Part shown: positions 1-7,315 of the stretch, piece by piece
Numbering within the stretch: the first letter of the stretch is position 1
Layout: each line of letters starts with the position of its first letter
Source: RUG754 sp964345365
GTDB taxonomy: Bacteria; Bacillota; Clostridia; Peptostreptococcales; Anaerovoracaceae
NCBI GenBank assembly: GCA_964345365.1
Contig: CAYFQR010000019.1
Coordinates: forward strand, 1-28,300
Length of the DNA: 28,300 bases
Direction: 5' to 3'
Notes under the pieces: generated by a model
What the model was told of the DNA's origin: nothing
Database searches by the model: none
Seen by the model: only the letters and a program-made list of their open reading frames with translations
Position numbers and translations under genes: made by a program

Positions 1-38
1 ACGATGACTGTCTGCCACATTGGGATTTTTTTACCCAT
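1..38 (-). CDS. 5' end of an unidentified gene (partial)
   Basis: On the minus strand an AAGGAGG ribosome-binding site (about 46-52) precedes an ATG at 36-38, and the frame stays open to the window edge, giving MGKKIPMWQTVIV. The basic start followed by hydrophobic residues would suit a membrane protein, but 13 residues are too few to name it. It lies downstream of the terminator-like hairpin that ends the cdaA operon, so it may have its own promoter. Confidence 0.6.
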   Translation of the reverse strand, partial: MGKKIPMWQTVI

Positions 39-84
39 AATAAGTCCTCCTTAAATAAATAAAGAATTGAAATAAAATAAAAAA

Positions 85-119
85 ATAGTGTGGTATCGTT
101 ATTCACAATACCATACTAT
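85..119 (-). terminator. Terminator after the cdaA-glmM-sahH operon
   Basis: Arms 85-96 and 108-119 pair over 12 bp, including one G-T pair, with an 11-nt loop. On the minus strand the hairpin is followed by a T-rich run (complement of the A-run at 68-85), as in a Rho-independent terminator. A second hairpin with arms 150-156 and 177-183 lies nearer the last stop codon but lacks a T-run. Confidence 0.65.
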
Positions 120-147
120 TCTATACTCATAAGCAATAATTTAACAA
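120..147 (-). promoter_or_regulatory. Possible promoter for the partial left-edge gene
   Basis: Minus-strand TTGTTA (142-147), a 16-bp spacer and TATAGA (120-125). If used, the hairpin at 85-119 would lie in the new transcript's leader and could act as an attenuator. The boxes are imperfect, so this is tentative. Confidence 0.3.
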
Positions 148-197
148 TTACCCGAAGGGATAAATCTCCCTAAACTTTCGGGTATGAGGATATTTAT

Positions 198-767
198 TTA
201 TCTTCTTATATCGCCGCCGGATAATTTATCATCGTAGACAGCCCTTGAGCCGCCAATGAATTTAGGTCTTGTCCTCGCGGCAGTCAAATGTGCTTTCCCG
301 ATTTCTTTCAGCTTGAGTCTGACCGGTACGGCAACTTTTTTCAGATGCATTCCGATAAGTGTATCGCCTATGTCCATACCTGCATCCGCCTTAATTTCTT
401 CCACGGCAACCGGATATTCGGCATTTTTGTATACTTGCATCGAGAAAGAACCACCTGCGTGAGGCTGAGGAACTACATTAACAATCTCGGTGCCTGAAGG
501 CAGAGCGTCTTTTTCGGTTATAACGGCACGGTTGAGATGTTCGCAGCACTGTGCAGCAATAAAAATCCCTTTCGGCTTAAGCACATCCATAATGCCATCG
601 TAAATCGCCGCAGCGACCTCCTCTGATGAATTCTTCCCTATCCTTTCACCCAAAACCTCCGATGATGAGCAACCCACTACAAGTATGTCGCCCTTTTTCA
701 TTCTCGCGATTTCTACAAGCTCTTCCGTCGCCGCCTTGGCTTCGGATTTAATTTTGTCAAGATCCAT
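198..767 (-). CDS. UPF0340 / TIGR01440 family protein (YwlG-like)
   Basis: A 189-residue soluble protein of the UPF0340 (TIGR01440) family. Its sequence resembles B. subtilis YwlG, for which I know no established biochemical role. Landmarks are an early GCSSSEVLGERIGK stretch, the AAQCCEHLNRA segment with paired cysteines, and VVPQPHAGGSF. The ATG at 765-767 is preferred because AGGAGG lies 5-10 bases upstream; a start six codons further upstream (785) would put that ribosome-binding site inside the coding sequence. It is the last gene of the cdaA-cdaR-glmM-sahH series and begins 15 bases after the sahH stop, so it is co-transcribed. The family is widespread in Firmicutes; a link to SAH recycling or c-di-AMP rests only on position here. 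Confidence 0.85.
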   Translation of the reverse strand: MDLDKIKSEAKAATEELVEIARMKKGDILVVGCSSSEVLGERIGKNSSEEVAAAIYDGIMDVLKPKGIFIAAQCCEHLNRAVITEKDALPSGTEIVNVVPQPHAGGSFSMQVYKNAEYPVAVEEIKADAGMDIGDTLIGMHLKKVAVPVRLKLKEIGKAHLTAARTRPKFIGGSRAVYDDKLSGGDIRR

Positions 768-781
768 TATAAGTCCTCCTT

Positions 782-2041
782 TCAAATGTCCCAGCTGTTC
801 AGGTATTTTTCCTGTTCAGGAGTGAGCTCATCTATCTCTATCCCCCATGCCTTAAGTCGTTCGGATGCGATTTTTTGATCTATCTCCTTAGGTATGGTGA
901 TAAGTTTTTTATCGAGTTTATTGCGGTTTTCTTTTATGTAAAGCGCACCGAAAAGCTGCACTGCGAAGCTCATATCCATTATCTCTGCGGGGTGTCCGTC
1001 GGCTCCTGCGATATTAACAAGTCTTCCGTCCACGATAACGTCGACGATACGCCCGTTCGGAAGCAGGAAGCCCTCAACATTTTTTCTCCTCTGTTTATGG
1101 CTCAGTGCGAAAGCGTACAAACCTTCCATATCAACTTCACAGTTGAAATGGCCGGAGTTGGTTAATATGGCACCATCTTTCATTTTCATCATGTGTTCGG
1201 TGGTTATCGTCTTTATACAGCCCGTAGCGGTACAGAAGATATCTCCGAGAGGCGCCGCTTCATCCATTTTCATGACGGCGAAACCGTCCATCTTGGCTTC
1301 TATAGCTTTAACGGGGTCAATCTCCGTAACAATTACCTGCGCTCCTAAGGACTGTGCTCTCATGGCTATCCCCCTGGAGCACCACCCGTAGCCCGCTACT
1401 ACTACGGTCTTACCGGCGATAATGAGGTTGGTATTTCTCATTATCGCATCCCATGTTGACTGGCCGGTTCCGTATCTGTTGTCAAAGAGATGCTTCATAT
1501 CGGCATCATTTACGGCCATCATCGGGAACATGAGTTTTCCCTCTCTTTCGAGTGCCTTAAGCCTTATAATGCCTGTAGTGGTTTCCTCACAGCCGCCCCA
1601 TGTTTCAACAGCCAAATCGGGTCTTTTTTCATGTATGAAGGTTACAAGGTCGCAGCCGTCATCAATAATAATATTGGGTTTAACCTCAAGGCATTTTTCT
1701 ATATGTCTGAAGTATTCCTCCTCTGTCGCATCATGATAAGCAAAGACGGAAATCCCGTCCTCAACCAAAGCCGCACATACATCATCCTGAGTTGAAAGTA
1801 TGTTCGAGCCTGTAACCGACATTATCGCCCCTCCGGCAGCAAAAACCTTGCATAGATAGGCGGTCTTTGCTTCAAGATGCACGGATAATGATATTTTCAC
1901 ACCTTCAAAGGGTTTGGTGCGGATAAACTCTTCCTCAAGTGTCCGAAGCAGGGGCATATGCTCCCTTACCCATTCGATTTTTTGGTGTCCGTATGGTGCA
2001 AGCGCTATATCCCTAATCTCGTAATTTGAATTGTCTTTCAT
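782..2041 (-). CDS. ahcY: Adenosylhomocysteinase, archaeal/Thermotoga-type
   Basis: 419 residues, the short form of S-adenosylhomocysteine hydrolase, which splits the methylation by-product SAH into homocysteine and a nucleoside using bound NAD. Visible landmarks: HLEAKT at 55-60, SNILSTQDD at 79-87, the DDGCDL segment at 127-132, EETTTG at 152-157, NDADMKHLFDN at 178-188 (Lys183 and Asp187 match the catalytic Lys and Asp), the NAD loop GYGWCSRG at 217-224 and NSGHFNCE. Common bacterial and eukaryotic enzymes have HMTxET and GYGDVGKG at the matching sites. This pattern instead belongs to the class that includes the Methanocaldococcus S-inosylhomocysteine hydrolase and the Thermotoga enzyme, so the exact nucleoside is uncertain. 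GGAGGGTGAG precedes the ATG. The gene is 14 bp from glmM and in the same operon. Confidence 0.92.
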   Translation of the reverse strand: MKDNSNYEIRDIALAPYGHQKIEWVREHMPLLRTLEEEFIRTKPFEGVKISLSVHLEAKTAYLCKVFAAGGAIMSVTGSNILSTQDDVCAALVEDGISVFAYHDATEEEYFRHIEKCLEVKPNIIIDDGCDLVTFIHEKRPDLAVETWGGCEETTTGIIRLKALEREGKLMFPMMAVNDADMKHLFDNRYGTGQSTWDAIMRNTNLIIAGKTVVVAGYGWCSRGIAMRAQSLGAQVIVTEIDPVKAIEAKMDGFAVMKMDEAAPLGDIFCTATGCIKTITTEHMMKMKDGAILTNSGHFNCEVDMEGLYAFALSHKQRRKNVEGFLLPNGRIVDVIVDGRLVNIAGADGHPAEIMDMSFAVQLFGALYIKENRNKLDKKLITIPKEIDQKIASERLKAWGIEIDELTPEQEKYLNSWDI

Positions 2042-2055
2042 TTCTCACCCTCCGC

Positions 2056-3408
2056 TTAAACGCCAAATTTCTTTTCAATAAGAGCAGCAAGTGTTTTTGC
2101 CGGCTCGGTTATTTCGTCTATGCTCTGTCCCTCAAGCATCACCCTGACAAGGGGCTCGGTTCCGGATGTCCTTATGAGCACCCTGCCTCTTCCCTTGAAT
2201 CTATCTTCGATTTCTTTTATCATTGCCGCAACCTCGGCATCCTTATTAAATGTTGACTTATAGTCATTATTTATCTTCGCGTTCACAAGGATTTGAGGAT
2301 ATATCGCTATTTCATCTGAAAGCTCGGAGAGTCTGCGTCCGGAAGCAAGAACAGCTTCTATGAGCTGCAGCGCGCTTAATATCCCGTCTCCTGTGGTAGC
2401 ATATTCACTGAAAATAATATGTCCCGATTGCTCGCCTCCGAGTTTGCAGCCGGTCTCAAGCATCTTTTCAAGGACGTATCTGTCTCCTACCTGAGTAACG
2501 TCAACGCTTATTCCTTCTTCACCGAGTGCCTTGTGAAAACCTATGTTTGACATCACGGTTGCAGTTACCTTCAAATTTTTCAGACGGTTCGTATCTTTGA
2601 GATGTTTTGCGCAAATAACTATAGTCTTGTCTCCATCCAATATCTTGCCCTTGTCATCTACAACGATAAGCCTGTCGGCATCACCGTCAAAAGCAAGTCC
2701 CATGTCCGCTCCGAGCCTGATTACATCTTCGGAGAGCTTTTCAGGATGAGTGGAACCGCATTCCTTATTGATATTACAGCCGTCAGGCTCGTTTCCTATG
2801 AAGCTCACCTCCGCACCGAGTCTGCCGAATACTTCAGGCGCAATACTTACGGCCGCTCCGTTTGCGCAATCAATTACAAGTTTTTTGCCTGTAAGGCTGT
2901 AATTAACGGTACCGAGCAGATATTCCCCGTATGCCTTCCTTGCCTCCGAAAATCTCTCCGTACAAGCTCCGACTTCCGTGCCGATGATATGCGAATTGAC
3001 ATCTATATCGGAAATAATGATATCCTCGATTTTTTCTTCAAGCAGGTCATCCAGCTTATAGCCTGAGCTTCTGAAGATTTTGATTCCGTTATATTCAAAC
3101 GAATTATGTGATGCGGAAATAACTATGCCGGCATCAGCCTTATAATACTCTCTCGTAAGATAAGCGACTGCAGGAGTAGGTATGACTCCGAGTTTAACCA
3201 CATTCCCCCCTACCGCCATGATTCCCGCTGCGAGCGCATTTTCGAGCATATGGCCTGATATTCTGGTATCTCTTCCGATGAGCAAAGTGGGCTTCTTTTT
3301 GCCCTTTAATACATAGCATGCCGCCTTCCCGAGCTTAAAAGCAAGCTCAGGCGTAAGCTCTCTATTGGCGACCCCTCTGACGCCGTCCGTACCGAATAAT
3401 CTTCCCAT
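2056..3408 (-). CDS. glmM: Phosphoglucosamine mutase
   Basis: 450 residues, the usual family length. It converts glucosamine-6-phosphate to glucosamine-1-phosphate, the step feeding UDP-GlcNAc and peptidoglycan synthesis. The start MGRLFGTDGVRG is typical. The phosphorylated catalytic serine lies in SASHN (98-102, Ser100), the metal-binding loop is DGDADR (about 241-246), and the sugar-phosphate loop is RTSGTEPLVRVM near the C-terminus. It follows cdaR by 10 bp and precedes ahcY by 14 bp. The order cdaA-cdaR-glmM is conserved in Firmicutes, where GlmM binds CdaA and inhibits c-di-AMP synthesis. Confidence 0.97.
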   Translation of the reverse strand: MGRLFGTDGVRGVANRELTPELAFKLGKAACYVLKGKKKPTLLIGRDTRISGHMLENALAAGIMAVGGNVVKLGVIPTPAVAYLTREYYKADAGIVISASHNSFEYNGIKIFRSSGYKLDDLLEEKIEDIIISDIDVNSHIIGTEVGACTERFSEARKAYGEYLLGTVNYSLTGKKLVIDCANGAAVSIAPEVFGRLGAEVSFIGNEPDGCNINKECGSTHPEKLSEDVIRLGADMGLAFDGDADRLIVVDDKGKILDGDKTIVICAKHLKDTNRLKNLKVTATVMSNIGFHKALGEEGISVDVTQVGDRYVLEKMLETGCKLGGEQSGHIIFSEYATTGDGILSALQLIEAVLASGRRLSELSDEIAIYPQILVNAKINNDYKSTFNKDAEVAAMIKEIEDRFKGRGRVLIRTSGTEPLVRVMLEGQSIDEITEPAKTLAALIEKKFGV

Positions 3409-3418
3409 ATACCTTCTC

Positions 3419-4615
3419 CTATTCTTCTATTTCTATGGCAATAGTGTTTGGAACTATGGTCATCTCATCCAATTCCGCACTGTTTACCGATACTTCAAGC
3501 TCAAGTTCATAAACCCCCGGCTTAAGCCCCTCTGCTGATGCGGATATGCTAAAATCGGTTTCTTTCAAAAGATTGACTACATCAGACTTCCCGTGAACAC
3601 TTACAACCAAATCCCTGCTTTTAATATCGACCTTATATTTTTCCGACACTCCGCTAATTTTAACATCATTCTCATCGAAGAAAAATTCCGCATTGCCTGC
3701 ATTGAACACCGTGATTTCGGCTGTTAATTCAGTAGAATTGCTCGCAAGCTCCGTCCCTTTCGGAAGCACTGGTTCGAGTTTTATCCTGGCACTCTCAAAA
3801 TATTCGGAAATATTCAATGGCTGTGTACTTATAGACGTGATTAAATTCAGCCTTTCCTCACTGCCTTTAATCGTAACGGTCTTCGGTACGGCAATAATCC
3901 TCTGTATGGTTCCGTTCTCCTGCCCGATGACAGGCACAATAAGTTCCACCGTCTTTTTCTTGTGTATGATTGCACTTATCGACACGTTGTTAAAGGATAG
4001 GCTTACCCCCTCGACCTGTTTGCCTTTGCTGTCTACGGCAGTGAGTTCAACCGAAAGTGATTTTAATGTATTTTCGACTCTCGTCGCGTCGAGCATGGCG
4101 ACGACCTTGCTGACATTGTCGACCTTTGATTCGGCTCCGGTAATATTGACTGTTGTTTTGGAAACCTGCACGATGTACGGTTCATCATCGTCTGATGTAA
4201 GATTGATTAGTTCGATATTTATATCTTTTTCGGTCGTTACAAGCTTTTCAACGTTAAGAACCACCGCCTCAGCACTGGTTTCTTCAACGGTAACACCCTT
4301 CGGATGATTTATCTTAATGTCAAGAGTATTCTCCCCCTCACTTACATTAAGCACATTGACCGTAACTTCAAAATCGGATTTGTTTATCTTGTTTACCTTG
4401 GAATGCTGTCCTGAAAAAGAGATATCAATACTACCGGTCGTTGAGTCGGTTATAACCAAGCCTTTTTCTTCAAGAATCTCCGAATTTATGAACTTTAGCG
4501 GAACACCCCTGTATGTAACCGATTTTGGCGGGTCAAGCTCTCCGAGCACATAAGCCCAAAGCAGAACCGCTAAAAACAATGCTATGACCGTATTTATCTT
4601 GTCGTTTTTAAGCAT
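3419..4615 (-). CDS. cdaR: YbbR-domain regulator of diadenylate cyclase
   Basis: 398 residues: one N-terminal membrane segment (about 8-26, INTVIALFLAVLLWAYVLG) followed by repeated extracytoplasmic YbbR domains of about 80 residues. The repeats are recognisable by recurring patterns such as VTYRGVPLKF, KTVTIKGSEERL and PNTIAIEIEE. CdaR proteins anchor to the outer membrane face and modulate the membrane cyclase CdaA. The start overlaps the end of cdaA by 8 bp, implying coupled translation, and glmM follows 10 bp later. Sequence within YbbR domains is poorly conserved, so the call rests on architecture and operon position together. Confidence 0.92.
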   Translation of the reverse strand: MLKNDKINTVIALFLAVLLWAYVLGELDPPKSVTYRGVPLKFINSEILEEKGLVITDSTTGSIDISFSGQHSKVNKINKSDFEVTVNVLNVSEGENTLDIKINHPKGVTVEETSAEAVVLNVEKLVTTEKDINIELINLTSDDDEPYIVQVSKTTVNITGAESKVDNVSKVVAMLDATRVENTLKSLSVELTAVDSKGKQVEGVSLSFNNVSISAIIHKKKTVELIVPVIGQENGTIQRIIAVPKTVTIKGSEERLNLITSISTQPLNISEYFESARIKLEPVLPKGTELASNSTELTAEITVFNAGNAEFFFDENDVKISGVSEKYKVDIKSRDLVVSVHGKSDVVNLLKETDFSISASAEGLKPGVYELELEVSVNSAELDEMTIVPNTIAIEIEE

Positions 4616-5446
4616 CTCTCCTGCCCCCTTTCAGAAGACCGCTAAACTTATCGGCAAAGGAGTCTTTTTTCTTATCAATATAAAGTTCCCTCATCAGTTC
4701 GTCTATTCTCTCCGCATCAAGTCTTCTTTCGAGTTTACCCGATTCGGCCTTTGAAATAACGCCCGTTTCCTCAGACACGATAAGAACGAGGGCGTCCGAA
4801 TTCTCGGTAATTCCGATACCTGCTCTGTGGCGGGTTCCAAGCTCTTTTGATAATTTATTATTACCTGTAAGCGGAAGTACGCAACCCGCAGCATACAACT
4901 CATCTCCCCTTACAATGAGTGCTCCGTCGTGCAGAGGCGACCCCTCGTAGAATACATTCATTATCATTTCTCTTGATATTCTGGCATTTATCAGAGTCCC
5001 TGTCTCCGCGATATCGGTCAGCGATGTCTCTCTCTCTATGACTATCAAAGCCCCTGTCTTCGACTTCGCCATTGACAGTACGGCTTCTTTCATTTCNNNN
5101 NNNNNNTCCTCTTTGCAGTCGCAAGATTGATCGCGTCGAAATTTGAAAAGAATCTGTTTCGTCCCAGGTTTTCGAGAAGTCTTCTGAGTTCCGGTTGAAA
5201 AATTACAACTATTGCCACAAGTCCCACATTGACCAAAGCACTGAGTATCCATTGAAGCGTGTATAGGTTAAAGACCCTTGACAAAAGTGCCGCTATGACA
5301 AGCATAAGCAGCCCTTTCGCCAGTTGCTCCGCTCTCGTTTCCCTAATAAATCCTAAAAGCTTATAGAACAAAAAAGCAACGATAAGTATATCGAACACAT
5401 CGTTGATACCTATACTCGATATTATATTCTCAAAAAATTTTTCCAT
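4608..5446 (-). CDS. cdaA: Membrane diadenylate cyclase CdaA, interrupted by an assembly gap
   Basis: Makes c-di-AMP from two ATP. The N-terminal part (5446 down to the gap) has three membrane helices and FQPELRRLLENLGR, the usual junction to the DAC domain. The C-terminal part carries the catalytic DGA in PLHDGALIV and the RHR in GTRHRAGIG, plus IVSEETG. The ten N at 5097-5106 separate the halves, and the frames disagree by one base. A true gap of 11 bases (or another length equal to 2 modulo 3) would restore one frame, and the residue count against B. subtilis CdaA predicts a gap of only three to four residues. I therefore treat this as one intact gene and not a pseudogene. First gene of the cdaA-cdaR-glmM-ahcY operon; AAGGGA precedes the ATG at 5446. 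Confidence 0.93.
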
Positions 5447-5510
5447 GTGTTGTCCCTTTGGATTTTTAACTTAAAAATAGATTTTATATTAATACACATA
5501 CCATCTTTTT

Positions 5511-5539
5511 ATTTTACATTAAATGTGTCGATATTTCAA
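5511..5539 (-). promoter_or_regulatory. Promoter of the cdaA operon
   Basis: Minus-strand TTGAAA (5534-5539), 17-bp spacer, TAAAAT (5511-5516), about 65 bp upstream of the cdaA ATG. It lies just downstream of the hpf terminator, as expected for a new transcription unit. Confidence 0.65.
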
Positions 5540-5560
5540 GCCTATGCACATTCAAAAAAG

Positions 5561-5585
5561 AAAATAGCCCGCTAAAAAAGCGGGC
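5561..5585 (-). terminator. Rho-independent terminator of hpf
   Basis: Arms 5567-5573 and 5579-5585 (AGCGGGC pairing with GCCCGCT) around a 5-nt loop, followed on the minus strand by a T-rich tail. It starts about 12 bp after the hpf stop codon. Confidence 0.9.
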
Positions 5586-5597
5586 AGGCAATACTTT

Positions 5598-6119
5598 TTA
5601 GTGTTCGGTTTCCAACAGGCCGTAGTCTTCGTTCTTTCTCTTGTAAACTACGTTTACTTTTCCCGTGTCTTCGCTCAGGAAAACGAAGAAGGTATGCTGC
5701 AAAAGTTCCATCTGCAGTATGGCTTCATCCGTAGTCATCGGTGTCAAAACGAACTTTTTGGTTTTGACTACGTTTATTTCTTCTTCAGGCACTTCAGGCA
5801 ACATCTCGAATCTCACCGACTCTTTTGACTGATTACGCTTAATCAGTTTCTTTTTATGTTTAGACATCTGAGTCAGCAGCTTCTCGGCAACCGTATCGAT
5901 CGCATCAAAGATATCCTGCTCCACATCCTCGGCTCTGAAGATAGTTCCTTTGGTTGCAATGGTAGCTTCAACCTTCACCTTGGCTTTTTCAGGATGCATC
6001 ACAACTTTTGCCTGGATATCATCGGTAAAAAATTTGTCGATCTTGGAGAATCTCTTTTCAATCTCGTCCTGAATCTTTTCGGTAACTACAATGTTCTTTC
6101 CTGTTGTGGTAATTTTCAT
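5598..6119 (-). CDS. hpf: Ribosome hibernation promoting factor, long form
   Basis: 173 residues, matching the long HPF (RaiA/YfiA) form of Firmicutes. The N-terminal S30AE domain (about 1-100) starts MKITTTGKNIVVTEKIQDE and binds the decoding region of idle 30S subunits. After a charged linker (KKKLIKRNQ), the C-terminal dimerisation domain (about 118-173, with KKFVLTPMTTDEAILQMELL and NVVYKRKNEDYGLLE) joins two ribosomes into 100S particles. The ribosome-binding site AAGGGGAGG lies 7-15 bases before the ATG. A long structured leader with its own strong promoter precedes it. The gene is followed by a clear terminator, so it is monocistronic. Its partner comF is divergent here. Confidence 0.96.
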   Translation of the reverse strand: MKITTTGKNIVVTEKIQDEIEKRFSKIDKFFTDDIQAKVVMHPEKAKVKVEATIATKGTIFRAEDVEQDIFDAIDTVAEKLLTQMSKHKKKLIKRNQSKESVRFEMLPEVPEEEINVVKTKKFVLTPMTTDEAILQMELLQHTFFVFLSEDTGKVNVVYKRKNEDYGLLETEH

Positions 6120-6142
6120 ATTATACCTCCCCTTAGCTCAAA

Positions 6143-6310
6143 GGATTAATGCGGCTGACCTGGTCTTTGACCCCACACTTGCCTTTACCCGATTTTCGGA
6201 GGACTTACTTCTAAAGCACGCCATGATCACCGCCTACTTGCCTTCAACGGCTTACGTGGATCCTTTCGCCCGTGCCCGGCTTGGATTTGCAACCACAGAC
6301 CCGCTAATCC
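6143..6310 (-). ncRNA. raiA RNA: Structured leader RNA of hpf, probable raiA-type RNA
   Basis: The promoter at 6320-6348 predicts an RNA that begins near 6312. Its first bases (GGATTA then GCGG, complement of 6301-6310) pair with CCGC and TAATCC (complement of 6143-6154) with a 2-nt bulge, closing an element of about 168 nt that ends just before the hpf ribosome-binding site. Inside are further hairpins, such as CCGA/TCGG near 6190-6200 and GGTC/GACC near 6163-6173. No convincing ORF exists on the sense strand. The known raiA motif is a structured RNA of about this size found in Firmicutes and Actinobacteria, often between comF and raiA/hpf genes, which is exactly this context. I did not run a covariance model. 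Confidence 0.75.
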
Positions 6311-6319
6311 TTTTCTTTT

Positions 6320-6348
6320 ATTATACCATTCATGACGATTCCGTTCAA
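6320..6348 (-). promoter_or_regulatory. Promoter of the hpf leader RNA and hpf
   Basis: Minus-strand TTGAAC (6343-6348), a 17-bp spacer and a perfect TATAAT (6320-6325). It places the transcript start directly before the closing stem of the leader RNA. Confidence 0.85.
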
Positions 6349-6402
6349 GTGATGATTGGATGATATTTGTACGTCAGACAATATATACTTATTCATTTTC
6401 AC

Positions 6403-6431
6403 TTGCAAAAAATACCAATATGTAGTATAAT
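6403..6431 (+). promoter_or_regulatory. Promoter of comF
   Basis: Plus-strand TTGCAA (6403-6408), a 17-bp spacer and TATAAT (6426-6431), 38 bp before the comF ATG. It is divergent from the hpf promoter, with about 55 bp between the two -35 boxes. Confidence 0.85.
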
Positions 6432-6469
6432 ACGTATCCGGGAAACGAAAGAAGCGGAAAGGATTTTTC

Positions 6470-7267
6470 ATGCATTATATTGTTAAGAACGGGCCTTTTA
6501 GGGCTCTTTTTGATTTTTTGCTGTGTCTCGTTTTCCCTCCGGGAACCTACTGCATCTGCTGCGGTAATTACATAGATATTACCCGCACTTATCTTTTATG
6601 CGACAACTGCATTAAAGAAATAGAATGGGGGCATCTCAAGGCAAATCTTGCTAAAGAGAGACTCCGCACAGGCAAAACAAAAAATCTCGACTCCGTGCTT
6701 TCGTGTATGGTATACGGGATGTTTACAAAACGTATGATTTTCGATTTCAAATACAATACACGTTCATACTTGACCGCACCTCTTTCAATGATACTCGCTG
6801 ACCGCCTCATGACAGATGAAGATTCACGGAATATGTTGCTTACGGTTGATTACATATGCGCTGTTCCGATGCATAAGAAAAAAGAGAAGTCGAGAGGATA
6901 TAACCACGCCTCGCTACTCGCGAAACAGCTTACAGAAAGACTTCTCAATTATGAAATTTCCGGAACGAATTCATTCGGCTATGATTTCATCTATCTGAAC
7001 GATTGCCTGCTGAGAGTAAGAGCCACCGCCGCTCAGCGAAGCATTACAGGTGCCGAAAGAAGCGCCAACTTGGACGGGGCGTTCATCGTCAATCCCAAAT
7101 ATCGCGATAAACTTAAAAACACAAACATACTCCTCATAGACGATATCTACACTACCGGCGCCACAGCCTCCGAATGTGCCAAAACCCTGAAGGCCGCCGG
7201 TGTTTCAGAAGTCCATTTCCTGAGCCTTGCAAGCGGGAACGACTACCTGGAAGGAATAGAAGCTTAA
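6470..7267 (+). CDS. comF: ComF family phosphoribosyltransferase-like protein
   Basis: 265 residues. A four-cysteine zinc-binding knuckle lies near the N-terminus (CICC at about 25-28, CDNC at about 43-46). The C-terminal half is a type I phosphoribosyltransferase fold ending in the PRPP loop LLIDDIYTTGAT (about 222-233). VPMHKKKEKSRGYNHASLLAKQL is the conserved ComFC block. In competent bacteria ComFC takes part in DNA uptake and processing at the inner membrane. In Clostridia the gene is common without evident competence, and no other com genes are visible here. GGAAAGGA precedes the ATG. Single-gene unit, divergent from hpf and convergent with the thioredoxin-reductase operon. Confidence 0.92.
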   Translation: MHYIVKNGPFRALFDFLLCLVFPPGTYCICCGNYIDITRTYLLCDNCIKEIEWGHLKANLAKERLRTGKTKNLDSVLSCMVYGMFTKRMIFDFKYNTRSYLTAPLSMILADRLMTDEDSRNMLLTVDYICAVPMHKKKEKSRGYNHASLLAKQLTERLLNYEISGTNSFGYDFIYLNDCLLRVRATAAQRSITGAERSANLDGAFIVNPKYRDKLKNTNILLIDDIYTTGATASECAKTLKAAGVSEVHFLSLASGNDYLEGIEA

Positions 7268-7280
7268 ACATTGATAGCAT

Positions 7281-7306
7281 AGCTGAAAGCACTTGTTATT
7301 TCAGCT
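7281..7306. terminator. Hairpin between convergent comF and trxR-like genes
   Basis: Perfect 8-bp arms 7281-7288 and 7299-7306 with a 10-nt loop lie in the 48-bp gap between two converging genes. There is no strong T-run on either strand, so termination is inferred mainly from position. Confidence 0.45.
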
Positions 7307-7315
7307 GTTGGGGGT

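Noticed and set aside
3693..4307. 204-codon plus-strand open frame inside cdaR
   Set aside because: It is antisense to a well-supported gene in a conserved operon, and its Ser/Thr/Val-rich translation is what the YbbR coding strand gives in reverse.
4608..5446. cdaA as a pseudogene
   Set aside because: The interruption coincides exactly with a ten-N placeholder and all catalytic motifs are intact on either side.
6091..6363. Plus-strand open frame of 90 codons over the comF-hpf gap
   Set aside because: It lies antisense to the hpf leader RNA and the hpf start, has no ribosome-binding site, and its composition follows from the structured RNA on the other strand.
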